A stretch of DNA of 36,855 nt, from the NCBI GenBank assembly GCA_029288835.1, contig JARIGN010000022.1, positions 1 to 36,855 of the forward strand, written 5' to 3'. This stretch comes from Candidatus Kaiserbacteria bacterium. GTDB taxonomy: Bacteria > Patescibacteriota > Minisyncoccia > Phycocordibacterales > Phycocordibacteraceae. Both the position numbers and the translations under genes were made by a program. The notes beneath the pieces were generated by a model, which saw nothing but the letters and a program-made list of their open reading frames with translations, did no database searches and was not told where the DNA came from. Positions 1 to 8,028 of the stretch are shown piece after piece (within the stretch, counting starts at the first letter, position 1; every line of letters starts with the position of its first letter).

Positions 1-36
1 GGCGCCTTTCTGTAATTAGTCTGTTATGATGAATCT

Positions 37-486
37 ATGACTTCCTCGCTCGATGTACGTAATTTTACCCGGGCGCATCGCATCCCGGCGTTCTCCTATG
101 ACCGCATAGCAAAAACTGTTCTTCCAGACTGGGAAATTTCGCTCGTCTTTGTTGGTGAGCGCCGCGCACAAAATCTAAACCGCCAGCTCCGCAAGAAAGA
201 CTATGTGCCAAACGTTCTCTCCTATGAAACCACCGGACTAACCGGCCAAGGAGAGCGCTCCGGTGAAATCATCATCTGCCCTTCCGTAGCCCTACGCCAG
301 GCCGGCTCCTATGACCTCAGCTACCGGAATTTTGTCGCTTTTTTATTTATCCACGGTTTACTGCATTTGAAAGGACTGCGACACGGCACTACAATGGAAA
401 GACATGAACGTACCTTTCTCAAACGCTTCACCGGCGTCGACTTCAGTTATGATGATGTGTCGCCGCGAACGCGCGCACTAACCTAG
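37..486 (+). CDS. ybeY: Endoribonuclease YbeY (rRNA maturation factor)
   Basis: ORF with HGLLHLKGLRH, matching the H-x3-H-x5-H metal motif of YbeY/UPF0054; precedes ftsA. Confidence 0.88.
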   Translation: MTSSLDVRNFTRAHRIPAFSYDRIAKTVLPDWEISLVFVGERRAQNLNRQLRKKDYVPNVLSYETTGLTGQGERSGEIIICPSVALRQAGSYDLSYRNFVAFLFIHGLLHLKGLRHGTTMERHERTFLKRFTGVDFSYDDVSPRTRALT

Positions 487-488
487 CT

Positions 489-1676
489 ATGGCACAACGA
501 CGCATTGCAACCGGTATTGACCTCGGCACCCACCAGACAAAGGTGGTGGTGGTTGAAGAGGTTGTGGCAGAGGGTGGCGGCCGCGCCGTGCAGATCATCG
601 GTACCGGTCTCGCCGAAACCCAGGGCATGCGCCAAGGTTATGTGGTGGATGCTGCTGATGCAGCGATGAGCGTGCGCCTTGCAAAGTCCCAGGCAGAAAA
701 CACAACCGGCTTCCCTATCAAGCATGCTTTCCTGGCCGTGGGAGGCGTTTCGCTTGATGAAGTACGCTCGAGCGGCGAAAGCGTCATCTCACGAGCTGAC
801 CAAGAAATAACCGAGCTCGATATTGCGAACGCGCTGGCCATGGCGCGCGAAGCAGCTCGCCCGAGCTTTATTAACCGCACCGTGCTCCACGAGATTCCCC
901 TTGAGTATGTGGTGGATGGCAACAAAACTATGGGCGAGCCGATTGGCCTTAAAGGAACACGCCTCCATGTGGAGTATCTTTTTGTGACGTGCCTCACGCA
1001 GCATGCAGAAAGTTTAAATACCGTGCTCGAAGCAGCGGATGTGGAAGTGGTAGACCAGATGGCTTCCCCGCTTGCCGGCTCCTATGTGACACTTTCCAAA
1101 GACCAAAAGATGAAAGGCTGCGTGCTTGCAAATATCGGCTCTGAGACAGTCTCCATCGTGGTCTGGGATGAGGGTGTGCCGCTTTCGGTCAAAGTCTTCC
1201 CTATCGGCTCCTCACACATCACCGACGACCTCGCCCTTGGCTTTAAGATTTCCCTCGAAGACGCTGAGCGCATCAAGCTTGGGCGCCTCGGCGGTGCTAT
1301 GTATTCCCGCCGCAAAGTCGAGGACATCATTGGTGGCCGCTTTAAGATGATGTTTGAACAGGTTGATAAGCACCTCCGGGCCATTAATAAACGCGGCATG
1401 CTTCCTGCAGGTATTATCCTTTCGGGCGGCGGCTCGGGCCAAAGCCTTGTCACGGACATTGCAAAGAATAGCCTCGCGCTTCCGTCTAAAGTTGCTGACC
1501 TTAAAATTTCTCCTGAAGCAAAAGTGCGCGATGCGTCCTGGGCAGTAGCATATGGCCTTGCACTATGGGGACTCACCGGCGACACCGAAACCTCCAGCAA
1601 AAAATCTTCCTCTGATTTTTCTTTTGGCGAACTCACCGATTCTGTCCGCGGTTTTTTCAAGCAGTTCATGCCATAA
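489..1676 (+). CDS. ftsA: Cell division protein FtsA
   Basis: Actin-like ATPase start GIDLGTHQTKVVVVEE, ILSGGGSG motif, short amphipathic C-terminus (FFKQFMP); followed by ftsZ. Confidence 0.93.
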   Translation: MAQRRIATGIDLGTHQTKVVVVEEVVAEGGGRAVQIIGTGLAETQGMRQGYVVDAADAAMSVRLAKSQAENTTGFPIKHAFLAVGGVSLDEVRSSGESVISRADQEITELDIANALAMAREAARPSFINRTVLHEIPLEYVVDGNKTMGEPIGLKGTRLHVEYLFVTCLTQHAESLNTVLEAADVEVVDQMASPLAGSYVTLSKDQKMKGCVLANIGSETVSIVVWDEGVPLSVKVFPIGSSHITDDLALGFKISLEDAERIKLGRLGGAMYSRRKVEDIIGGRFKMMFEQVDKHLRAINKRGMLPAGIILSGGGSGQSLVTDIAKNSLALPSKVADLKISPEAKVRDASWAVAYGLALWGLTGDTETSSKKSSSDFSFGELTDSVRGFFKQFMP

Positions 1677-1692
1677 CGCTTCAACGCGTTAT
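1671..1692 (+). other. Hairpin CATAACGC-TTCAAC-GCGTTATG overlapping the ftsA stop codon
   Basis: Perfect 8-bp inverted repeat, no U-tract. Confidence 0.5.
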
Positions 1693-1766
1693 GCACCTAC
1701 GCTCGTTGTGAATTTTATACGCAGCGTTATATTCATATAATCCTCATAGAATGAAGGGAGGAGGAC

Positions 1767-1979
1767 GTGACGACGCCTATCGAGTATGCGGCGCAAGAAA
1801 TTCAAGGGGCGTTCAGTTGGGCAGCCGCTGCCTATGCTCATATTGTGGGCACTGACCGAGCACATTATTCCACCGCTACAGATAGCCGAGTGAAGTGGGG
1901 CGCTCTCACGCTTGCTTTTGGCTTGTTCGCCGTTTGGTGGTGTGCAAGACGCGGCACTCAAGACCGCTCAAATCACTAA
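1767..1979 (+). CDS. Small single-TM hypothetical protein (GTG start)
   Basis: Strong SD GGGAGGAGG just upstream, terminator right after the stop, hydrophobic segment WGALTLAFGLFAVWWCA. Confidence 0.65.
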   Translation: MTTPIEYAAQEIQGAFSWAAAAYAHIVGTDRAHYSTATDSRVKWGALTLAFGLFAVWWCARRGTQDRSNH

Positions 1980-2006
1980 GGCTCTGCGTGCAGAGCCTCT
2001 TTTTTT
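1980..2006 (+). terminator. Rho-independent terminator
   Basis: GGCTCTGCGTGCAGAGCC followed by TCTTTTTTT. Confidence 0.9.
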
Positions 2007-2062
2007 ATGAATAGTGGGGATTTAAATGAGCACAACGCCCCACCTTGTCAATATTTGCATAG

Positions 2063-2092
2063 TTGACAGCTGTAGTATGATACTTGTGTTAT
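2063..2092 (+). promoter_or_regulatory. Candidate ftsZ promoter (TTGACA - 18 nt - TGTTAT)
   Basis: Perfect -35 hexamer upstream of ftsZ, weaker -10. Confidence 0.4.
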
Positions 2093-2117
2093 CGGGCCCT
2101 TTAATCACAACAGCTGT

Positions 2118-3422
2118 ATGTCTAAACGCGTCACTCCAGAAATCGAAACCTTCGCCCGCATCCGTGTGGTAGGCGTCGGTGGTTCCGGAGGAAATGCCAT
2201 CAATCACATGATCAACTCCAAAGTGAAGGGAGTTGAGTTCGTGGCGGTAAATACTGATGCGCAGGACCTCCATCGTTCGCTCGCAAAGCGCAAGATCCAC
2301 ATGGGCAAGAACCTCACCCATGGGCTCGGTGCCGGCATGAACCCAGAGCTCGGCCGCCGTGCTGCTGAGGAAACTCGCCAGGAGATCCAGGAGGCACTCC
2401 AAGGCTCAGACATGGTCTTCATAACCTGCGGCATGGGTGGTGGCACCGGAACTGGTGCAGCGCCAACCGTGGCAAAGATCGCCAAGGAAATGGGTGCGCT
2501 CACTGTGGCGGTCGTGACACGTCCTTTTGCTTTTGAGGGCGCAGCCCGCAATGTAATCGCAGAAAAAGGACTTGCAGACTTGAAAAAGGAAGTAGACGCA
2601 TACCTCATCATCCCAAATGACAAGCTCCTCGCTATCGTTGAGGCCCAGACGAGCGCAAAGAACGCGTTTGCCCTTTGTGATGAAATCCTTCGCCAGGCAG
2701 TGGAAGGCGTTTCAGACATCATCACCACCCCAGGTGAAATCAACACCGACTTTAATGACGTGAAGACCATCATGGAAGGCGCAGGTCCTGCACTCATGGG
2801 TATTGGTATTGCCGAAGGCGACAACCGTGCACGCGACGCAGCAGCGCAGGCCGTCAACTCCCCGCTTCTCGACGTTTCTATCAATGGCGCAAAGGGTATT
2901 CTCTTCGTGGTTGCTGGTTCAGAAGACCTCGGCATACTCGAAGTGCAGGAAGCGGCAAAGGTTATTGGTGAGTCCGTTGATAACTCGGCAAAGGTTATCT
3001 TTGGTATTATGCGCGACGAGAAGCTTAAGAAGGGCCAGATCCGCATCATCGTGATCGCAACCGGCTTCCCTGAAGGCGCAAGCGGCGAGACAAACAGCGG
3101 CGGTATCGAGCGTTCCCTTTTCGCGATGGAGCCAAAAGAGCAGCAGGAGATTAAGCGCAGCGTTTTTGGTGACGGCCTCCTCGGCAGCCGCCGTGAAGAG
3201 ATCCTTCCTGAGCCAGTTCGTGAGAATATAAAGGAAGAAGCGGTTGACCCAACCCCTACAACGCCGGTGCAGCCTCCTTCACGCCGCACTCCTGAACCTA
3301 TTGTCACTGCCCAGCCGCAGCGTCGCATCGACAATGAGATGATTACGCCACCGAGCGTTGACGAAGACGAAGATGATACGTGGGGTGCGATTCCAAGCTT
3401 TTTGCGCAGGCATAAGAAATAG
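2118..3422 (+). CDS. ftsZ: Cell division protein FtsZ
   Basis: GGGTGTGAAP tubulin signature; C-terminal conserved peptide IPSFLRRHKK. Confidence 0.98.
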   Translation: MSKRVTPEIETFARIRVVGVGGSGGNAINHMINSKVKGVEFVAVNTDAQDLHRSLAKRKIHMGKNLTHGLGAGMNPELGRRAAEETRQEIQEALQGSDMVFITCGMGGGTGTGAAPTVAKIAKEMGALTVAVVTRPFAFEGAARNVIAEKGLADLKKEVDAYLIIPNDKLLAIVEAQTSAKNAFALCDEILRQAVEGVSDIITTPGEINTDFNDVKTIMEGAGPALMGIGIAEGDNRARDAAAQAVNSPLLDVSINGAKGILFVVAGSEDLGILEVQEAAKVIGESVDNSAKVIFGIMRDEKLKKGQIRIIVIATGFPEGASGETNSGGIERSLFAMEPKEQQEIKRSVFGDGLLGSRREEILPEPVRENIKEEAVDPTPTTPVQPPSRRTPEPIVTAQPQRRIDNEMITPPSVDEDEDDTWGAIPSFLRRHKK

Positions 3423-3425
3423 GGA

Positions 3426-3505
3426 GAAACAAAAATACCCCAAAAAGTGTGCGCTCCGGGCCGCTTGGCCGAGTCTTACACACTTTTCTGGGGTATTTTT
3501 GTTTC
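3426..3505 (+). terminator. Long hairpin (about 25-bp stem) with conserved 27-nt apical loop, copy 1
   Basis: gaaacaaaaataccccaaaaagtgtg / cacacttttctggggtatttttgtttc with one bulge; loop CGCTCCGGGCCGCTTGGCCGAGTCTTA. Confidence 0.85.
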
Positions 3506-3540
3506 TGCTATACTGCTCTTATACTCGTTATTGAAATCTC

Positions 3541-4506
3541 ATGAATCCGGAATACGACTTGATCATTATAGGCGGTGGGCCGGCAGGTGTCGCGGCAGGT
3601 GTCTATGCGGCGCGTAAGCAGCTGAAGACGCTCCTCATTGCTGAGGAGTTTGGCGGGCAGAGCACCGTCTCGGAGGGAGTGGAAAACTGGATCGGCACGA
3701 TAAAGATCCCCGGCGTAGAGCTTGGCAAGCAGCTGAAGGCCCATTTAGAGGCATACAAGGGTGAATGGGTGACCACGCTCGAGGATCGGGTCACACAGCT
3801 TACTAAAGCATCAGCAGAAGGTTCAGGCATCCTTTTTACGGTCACCACAAAAGGCGGCAAGACTGCTACCGCGAAAGCCGTGCTTATAGCCTCAGGTGCG
3901 GGTCGCCGCAAGCTCCCCGTTCCCGGTGCCGATGTGTTTGAGAACAAAGGCCTCACGTATTGTGCCTCCTGCGATGGGCCGCTCTTTGCCGGCATGGACG
4001 TGGTGGTTATCGGCGGCGGCAACGCGGGCTTTGAGAGCGCCCTCCAGCTTCTTGCCTATTGTAAGACCGTCACGCTCCTCAATCGCTCTGCAGAATTTAA
4101 GGCAGATCCTGGCACGGTCGAGCAAGTAAAGGCACACCCGAACGCCATCATCCTTACCGAAACTGAGCCTGTCGAAGTAAAAGGTAACCCCGCTACCGGT
4201 GGCAACTTCGTGGGCGGCTTAGTAATTAAGAATTCAAAAATGGGTGAGCAGCGTGAACTTCCTGTGGCGGGTATCTTTGTTGAGATCGGCGTTATTCCAA
4301 ACACTGACTTCGCAAAAGAGGTCGTCACCCTCGACGCTTTCAACCGCGTCGTGACCGATCCAAAGAACCAGCACACGAGCGTAGAAGGAATCTGGGCTGC
4401 CGGTGACTGCACCGACGAACTCTATCACCAAAACAACATTGCTGCAGGCGACGCCGTCAAGGCCCTCGAGGACATCTACCTTTGGGTAAAGAAGACAGCA
4501 GCCTAG
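3541..4506 (+). CDS. trxB: Thioredoxin reductase (FAD/NAD(P)-dependent)
   Basis: GGGPAGVAAGVYAARK, redox motif CASC, second nucleotide motif VIGGGNAGFESA, C-terminal GIWAAGDCTD. Confidence 0.93.
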   Translation: MNPEYDLIIIGGGPAGVAAGVYAARKQLKTLLIAEEFGGQSTVSEGVENWIGTIKIPGVELGKQLKAHLEAYKGEWVTTLEDRVTQLTKASAEGSGILFTVTTKGGKTATAKAVLIASGAGRRKLPVPGADVFENKGLTYCASCDGPLFAGMDVVVIGGGNAGFESALQLLAYCKTVTLLNRSAEFKADPGTVEQVKAHPNAIILTETEPVEVKGNPATGGNFVGGLVIKNSKMGEQRELPVAGIFVEIGVIPNTDFAKEVVTLDAFNRVVTDPKNQHTSVEGIWAAGDCTDELYHQNNIAAGDAVKALEDIYLWVKKTAA

Positions 4507-4588
4507 CCAGCACAAAATAGCCTTTGCCGTGTGTAAGACATGGCCAAGCGGCCCCGGAGAGCACACGGCAAAGGCTATTTTGTGCTGG
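4507..4588 (-). terminator. Long hairpin (perfect 27-bp stem) with conserved 28-nt apical loop, copy 2, inverted relative to copy 1
   Basis: ccagcacaaaatagcctttgccgtgtg / cacacggcaaaggctattttgtgctgg; minus-strand loop CTCTCCGGGGCCGCTTGGCCATGTCTTA. Confidence 0.85.
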
Positions 4589-5813
4589 GGGGAGTAACCA
4601 TGTCCCAGATCAGCGCAGCCACATTCCGCGGCTTTCCTTCATACGGCAAATGGTGATTATCAAAAAAGGGCATTGAGTTGCATTCGAGAATGCCGCACCG
4701 CTCCTGCTCCTTCCAGCTTTTTGAAATGTCTTTGATGATGAAATCAATCCCCACGATAGGCGCTTTCAGCTCGCGCGCTGCTTTTTCAAAAAGCTCAATA
4801 TTTTCTGGATGCGTTTCATCGGTGACATCCGCCGTCGTACCCCCCACGCTCCAGTTCACCTTTTGATGAAAATAGACTCGCTGCCCTTTCGGTGGAATGC
4901 TTTCGAGCGTAAGCTTTTGCCATCTCAGTTCTTCCGCTGCCTTCTCATTGAGCTGTATCTTTGAGAAATAGGGACCGCCACGCTGCGGATTCTTATTTTC
5001 CTCTTCCACGAGCTCTGTAACAGTATGCACTCCGTCCCCCACCACCGAAGGCGGGTCGCGGCGCAGTGCAGCGGCAAACTTCCCGTCCACGCACGTAGCT
5101 CTGTACACAGGGCCCACAAGCTCTTCCTCGATAACCACTTGGGGTGATACCTGTTTCCCTACGCGAAAGGCCTGCAAAAGCTCGGCTTCGTCCGCAATAT
5201 GGAGCGTGGTGTGGCGTGAGCCGGAGCCAGAGTGAGGCTTCGCAATCACGGGCGGCGTAACACGGCGATGTATTTCCAGAGCTTCTTTTTCAGTTTTTGC
5301 CGAGCCTCCCTTTGCCACTGGTAAGCCACGCCTCATAAATTCCTCCTTTAGCTTTGCCTTATTATCCATCCACCACACATGGTCATCACCAGCAGGAGGG
5401 TTTGGAATACCTTCAAAATCAATGACACGCTCGCGCTTTCTGCCTTTTGAATCAGTATAGGGAATGCGCGCATGAAATACATTGCGTGGCAGGTCAAAAA
5501 GCCGCCATTCCCACATTTCTATTCCTCGTGCATTGGCTTCCTGCCAAAGCATCTGCGCGAGGAGCTGCGTGTGCTCATCGTGTTGAGAATACTTTTTGGC
5601 AAGACCAAGTGCTACTGCCCCTCGCAAGAAATAGGGACCAATCCAGTTCTCAAACTTTTCGGCAGCTTTTGCGAGAAAAGAAGGCTTTTCTGAAGAAGTA
5701 AAGAGCGAGGCAAAAAAATCATCGATGGCGATGAGGAAATACGTAGAGCGATGATAGATGCCTTCACCACCGCATTCGACACATTCTTGGGGTTTGGGAA
5801 GCGCAAAGGCCAT
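4575..5813 (-). CDS. ATP-grasp domain protein (cyanophycin synthetase/glutathione synthetase-like ligase domain)
   Basis: PPVIAKPHSGSGSRHTTLHI, VIEEELVGPVYRATCVDGKFAAALRRDPPSVVGDGVHTVTELVEEEN, GIDFIIKDIS..GILECNSMP typical of ATP-grasp ligases. Confidence 0.8.
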   Translation of the reverse strand: MAFALPKPQECVECGGEGIYHRSTYFLIAIDDFFASLFTSSEKPSFLAKAAEKFENWIGPYFLRGAVALGLAKKYSQHDEHTQLLAQMLWQEANARGIEMWEWRLFDLPRNVFHARIPYTDSKGRKRERVIDFEGIPNPPAGDDHVWWMDNKAKLKEEFMRRGLPVAKGGSAKTEKEALEIHRRVTPPVIAKPHSGSGSRHTTLHIADEAELLQAFRVGKQVSPQVVIEEELVGPVYRATCVDGKFAAALRRDPPSVVGDGVHTVTELVEEENKNPQRGGPYFSKIQLNEKAAEELRWQKLTLESIPPKGQRVYFHQKVNWSVGGTTADVTDETHPENIELFEKAARELKAPIVGIDFIIKDISKSWKEQERCGILECNSMPFFDNHHLPYEGKPRNVAALIWDMVTPPSTK

Positions 5814-5871
5814 TGCTCTAAAGTATACCTAAAAAAGCGAGGGTGAACCAAGGGAATATATCTAAAAAGAA

Positions 5872-5889
5872 AAGCCACGGATGTGGCTT
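5872..5889 (-). terminator. Terminator AAGCCAC-ATCC-GTGGCTT then TTCTTTTT (minus strand)
   Basis: 7-bp stem with T-rich tail on minus strand after the 5888 gene. Confidence 0.75.
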
Positions 5890-6082
5890 AGAAGGTCTGC
5901 CTTTTAGGGACGACCTGATGATAGATACCCTTGTGAAAGGGGGCTGCGCGAGCGCGGGCCAGGCTTTCTGCCTCAGCCTCCTGACAGGTTAGGGTTGGAT
6001 TGGCAACCCACTCCCCCTTCCCGCCTTTTTCAAAGGGAACGAACATTTGCACACCCCAAATGGGCTCATCCTCACGGAGCAT
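5888..6082 (-). CDS. Small hypothetical protein (MLREDEPIWGVQMFVPFEKGG...)
   Basis: Downstream part of supplied ORF 5888..6223; start at 6082 overlaps the stop of the coupled ORF 6072..6236. Confidence 0.6.
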   Translation of the reverse strand: MLREDEPIWGVQMFVPFEKGGKGEWVANPTLTCQEAEAESLARARAAPFHKGIYHQVVPKRQTF

Positions 6083-6236
6083 CGTGAAGCGCCGGAAGCT
6101 TTTCCTCGCCGAATAGCCGTTTTGCTTCTTTGCGCCAGTGACTCTTCGAATACAGTATTTCGTCGACCTGAGCCTTTGCGGACTCTGGAAAGGGGCCAGC
6201 CGACTTGCGCCGTGGTGTTTCATTTCTCGTTTTCAT
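6072..6236 (-). CDS. 54-aa hypothetical protein (MKTRNETPRRKSAGPFPESAKAQVDEILYSKSHWRKEAKRLFGEEKLPALHDAP)
   Basis: Not in the supplied ORF track. Read from the minus strand with SD GGAGG upstream of ATG; TGA overlaps the next gene start (ATGCTCCGTGA). Confidence 0.6.
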   Translation of the reverse strand: MKTRNETPRRKSAGPFPESAKAQVDEILYSKSHWRKEAKRLFGEEKLPALHDAP

Positions 6237-6300
6237 ACACACCTCCATAAGACACCTTACGTATTATTATCGATGAGTCAAGAGGCCCGAGTAAAGGAAA

Positions 6301-6318
6301 AGACCGCCGTGGCGGTCT
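6301..6318 (-). terminator. Terminator hairpin AGACCGCC-AC-GGCGGTCT with T-rich tail
   Basis: Perfect 8-bp stem, minus-strand tail TTTTCCTTT. Confidence 0.75.
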
Positions 6319-6496
6319 AGGATTGAGGAAAGGGTTCGTATGTTCGTGTTGATCCAAAAAAGTTTTCAGCGATCGATTCCAGCTCGTCTCGCTCCAGCGT
6401 TTCCGCCATGCCTTGCGAGAGAAAGGTGCTCACCTCGTGCTCAGGTAGTTTTTGGTTATCGTTTGCCGGTATTTCAAGCGGTACTAGGTACGCCAT
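6317..6496 (-). CDS. Small hypothetical protein (MAYLVPLEIPANDNQKL...)
   Basis: Start trimmed from 6556 to 6496 because GGAGG lies 6 nt upstream of this ATG; terminator follows. Confidence 0.6.
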   Translation of the reverse strand: MAYLVPLEIPANDNQKLPEHEVSTFLSQGMAETLERDELESIAENFFGSTRTYEPFPQS

Positions 6497-6555
6497 GGTG
6501 ACCTCCAAGGTGAACCATAGCGCTGATTTTTGCAGAGTCAAGGAACCTATCACCA

Positions 6556-6573
6556 TGCTAGGATAGGCACATG
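6556..6573 (+). promoter_or_regulatory. Leaderless-type extended -10: TGC TAGGAT - 6 nt - ATG
   Basis: TGC 6556-6558, hexamer 6559-6564, ATG at 6571. Confidence 0.5.
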
Positions 6574-7884
6574 TCGCACGCGAGCTCGTTCACCTTTGGA
6601 GCCTACCACGTTGATACGCTCACTTCGACTCTCTCTTTTACCTATACAGTAACTCTGGCCTCAGGAAAAAAGCGCACCTATACCGACCGGCTTTTTCTCA
6701 AAAATATTCCGCCTGATGCATGGGCAAAGGTGCCTCAAGAAGTTCTAGAATCAACACTTCAAGCGCTCCTTATAATGCTCGGTATAAATTACTGGGCGGT
6801 ATACCCTTCTCGAACCCTACACATCGAAGGTTTCAGTCTCACCCGAGAACAAGCTAAATTTTGGAACACTCTGTATCTCAATGGCATGGGTGAGTATTTT
6901 TATCATATGCAAATGGATTTTCGAGGACTAATAGACTTTCCCTATAACGACTCACTCCAAGCACCTTTAGCAACTTCTTTCCCACGACCAGCGAAAGCGC
7001 TCCTGTTACATGGGGCTGGAAAAGATTCCGTGCTCTCTGCAGAAATGCTTAAGGCTTCAGGGGTTCCTTTTGATTTTTTTGCGTTCTCTCCTTCCCTGGC
7101 ACATGAACGCATTGCAGCGGTGGTTGGAGCAGATACTATCAGCGTTACGCGCGCTCGTGACTGGAGACTCACCTATCCCGCGGCACTGCATCGGGTCTCT
7201 GCCGCATACCCTTCGGTATCTACCTTTACATTTGTGGCAACACTTCTCGCAGAGCTTCTTGGCTATGACTCTATTGTATTTTCGAATGAACGAAGCGCCG
7301 ATAGTGGTAATCTCACCTTTAAGGGGCTTGAAGTAAATCACCAGTGGTGTAAATCTTCTGAAGCTGAAAAATTGATAAATGACTATATTCAGAAATTCAT
7401 CACGCCCGACATTAAAACCTACTCCCTTTTGCGAAAGTTTAGTGAGCTTGAAATCGTGCGTCAGTTTATTCAATACCCTCAGTACCTTACTATTGTTACT
7501 AGCTGCAACTGCTACTTTTGGTTCTCGCGCCTTGAACAGCGCTTCCTTCGCACCCCCTACTGGTGCAGAGAATGCCCCAAATGCGTTTTTCTTTTCGCCT
7601 GCTTTGCGGCATTTCTTCCAAAAAATACCGTAGTATCAATGTTCGGCGCTGATATGTACGCCCAGCAAAAGCATCTGCCCATGATAAAGCGTATTCTCGG
7701 CATAGAAGGATTTAAGCCCCTTGACTGCGTTGGTGAGCCTGAAGAAATGATTCTTGCTATGCACTATGCGCAGCAAAAAGGTGAATATGCGAGCGAGCCG
7801 GCTCTGCGACTTTTTGAAAAGGAATTTCCGGAAGATTATGACTTTGGTGCGCTAGAAAAGAAGGTGTTTGCGGTAACAGAGTAG
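6571..7884 (+). CDS. murL: MurL-like protein (UDP-MurNAc-L-Ala-L-Glu epimerase family)
   Basis: LLHGAGKDSVLSAEML, SIVFSNERSADSGN, GLEVNHQWCKSSEAE, YSLLRKFSELEIVRQF, WCRECPKCVFLF match the MurL family pattern as remembered. Confidence 0.7.
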   Translation: MSHASSFTFGAYHVDTLTSTLSFTYTVTLASGKKRTYTDRLFLKNIPPDAWAKVPQEVLESTLQALLIMLGINYWAVYPSRTLHIEGFSLTREQAKFWNTLYLNGMGEYFYHMQMDFRGLIDFPYNDSLQAPLATSFPRPAKALLLHGAGKDSVLSAEMLKASGVPFDFFAFSPSLAHERIAAVVGADTISVTRARDWRLTYPAALHRVSAAYPSVSTFTFVATLLAELLGYDSIVFSNERSADSGNLTFKGLEVNHQWCKSSEAEKLINDYIQKFITPDIKTYSLLRKFSELEIVRQFIQYPQYLTIVTSCNCYFWFSRLEQRFLRTPYWCRECPKCVFLFACFAAFLPKNTVVSMFGADMYAQQKHLPMIKRILGIEGFKPLDCVGEPEEMILAMHYAQQKGEYASEPALRLFEKEFPEDYDFGALEKKVFAVTE

Positions 7885-7920
7885 AATCTGTAGCGCTTCA
7901 CGTTTCGTTCCTTATTTTGC

Positions 7921-8006
7921 GGAGGAGGTGGGATTTGAACCCACGGTACAGTTACCCGTACGCCACATTTCGAGTGTGGTGCCTTCGACCACTCAGCCAC
8001 TCCTCC
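7921..8006 (-). tRNA. tRNA-Ser (CGA)
   Basis: 86-nt cloverleaf with long variable arm, anticodon loop CTCGAAA; 3' CCA not encoded. Confidence 0.95.
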
Positions 8007-8028
8007 GTTTGTGCACTATACCGCACTC

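Noticed and set aside
443-997. ORFs 443..628, 483..725 and 638..997 on minus strand
   Set aside because: Antisense to ybeY/ftsA, overlapping each other in several frames; no independent support.
2204-3334. 376-aa ORF antisense to ftsZ
   Set aside because: Mirror of strongly conserved ftsZ codons; Ser/Pro/Arg-rich composition typical of antisense shadow ORFs.
3426-4588. trxB as a transposon or integron cassette bounded by inverted repeats
   Set aside because: The inverted elements are terminator hairpins with differing stems; there is no target duplication or recombinase, and trxB is an ordinary core gene.
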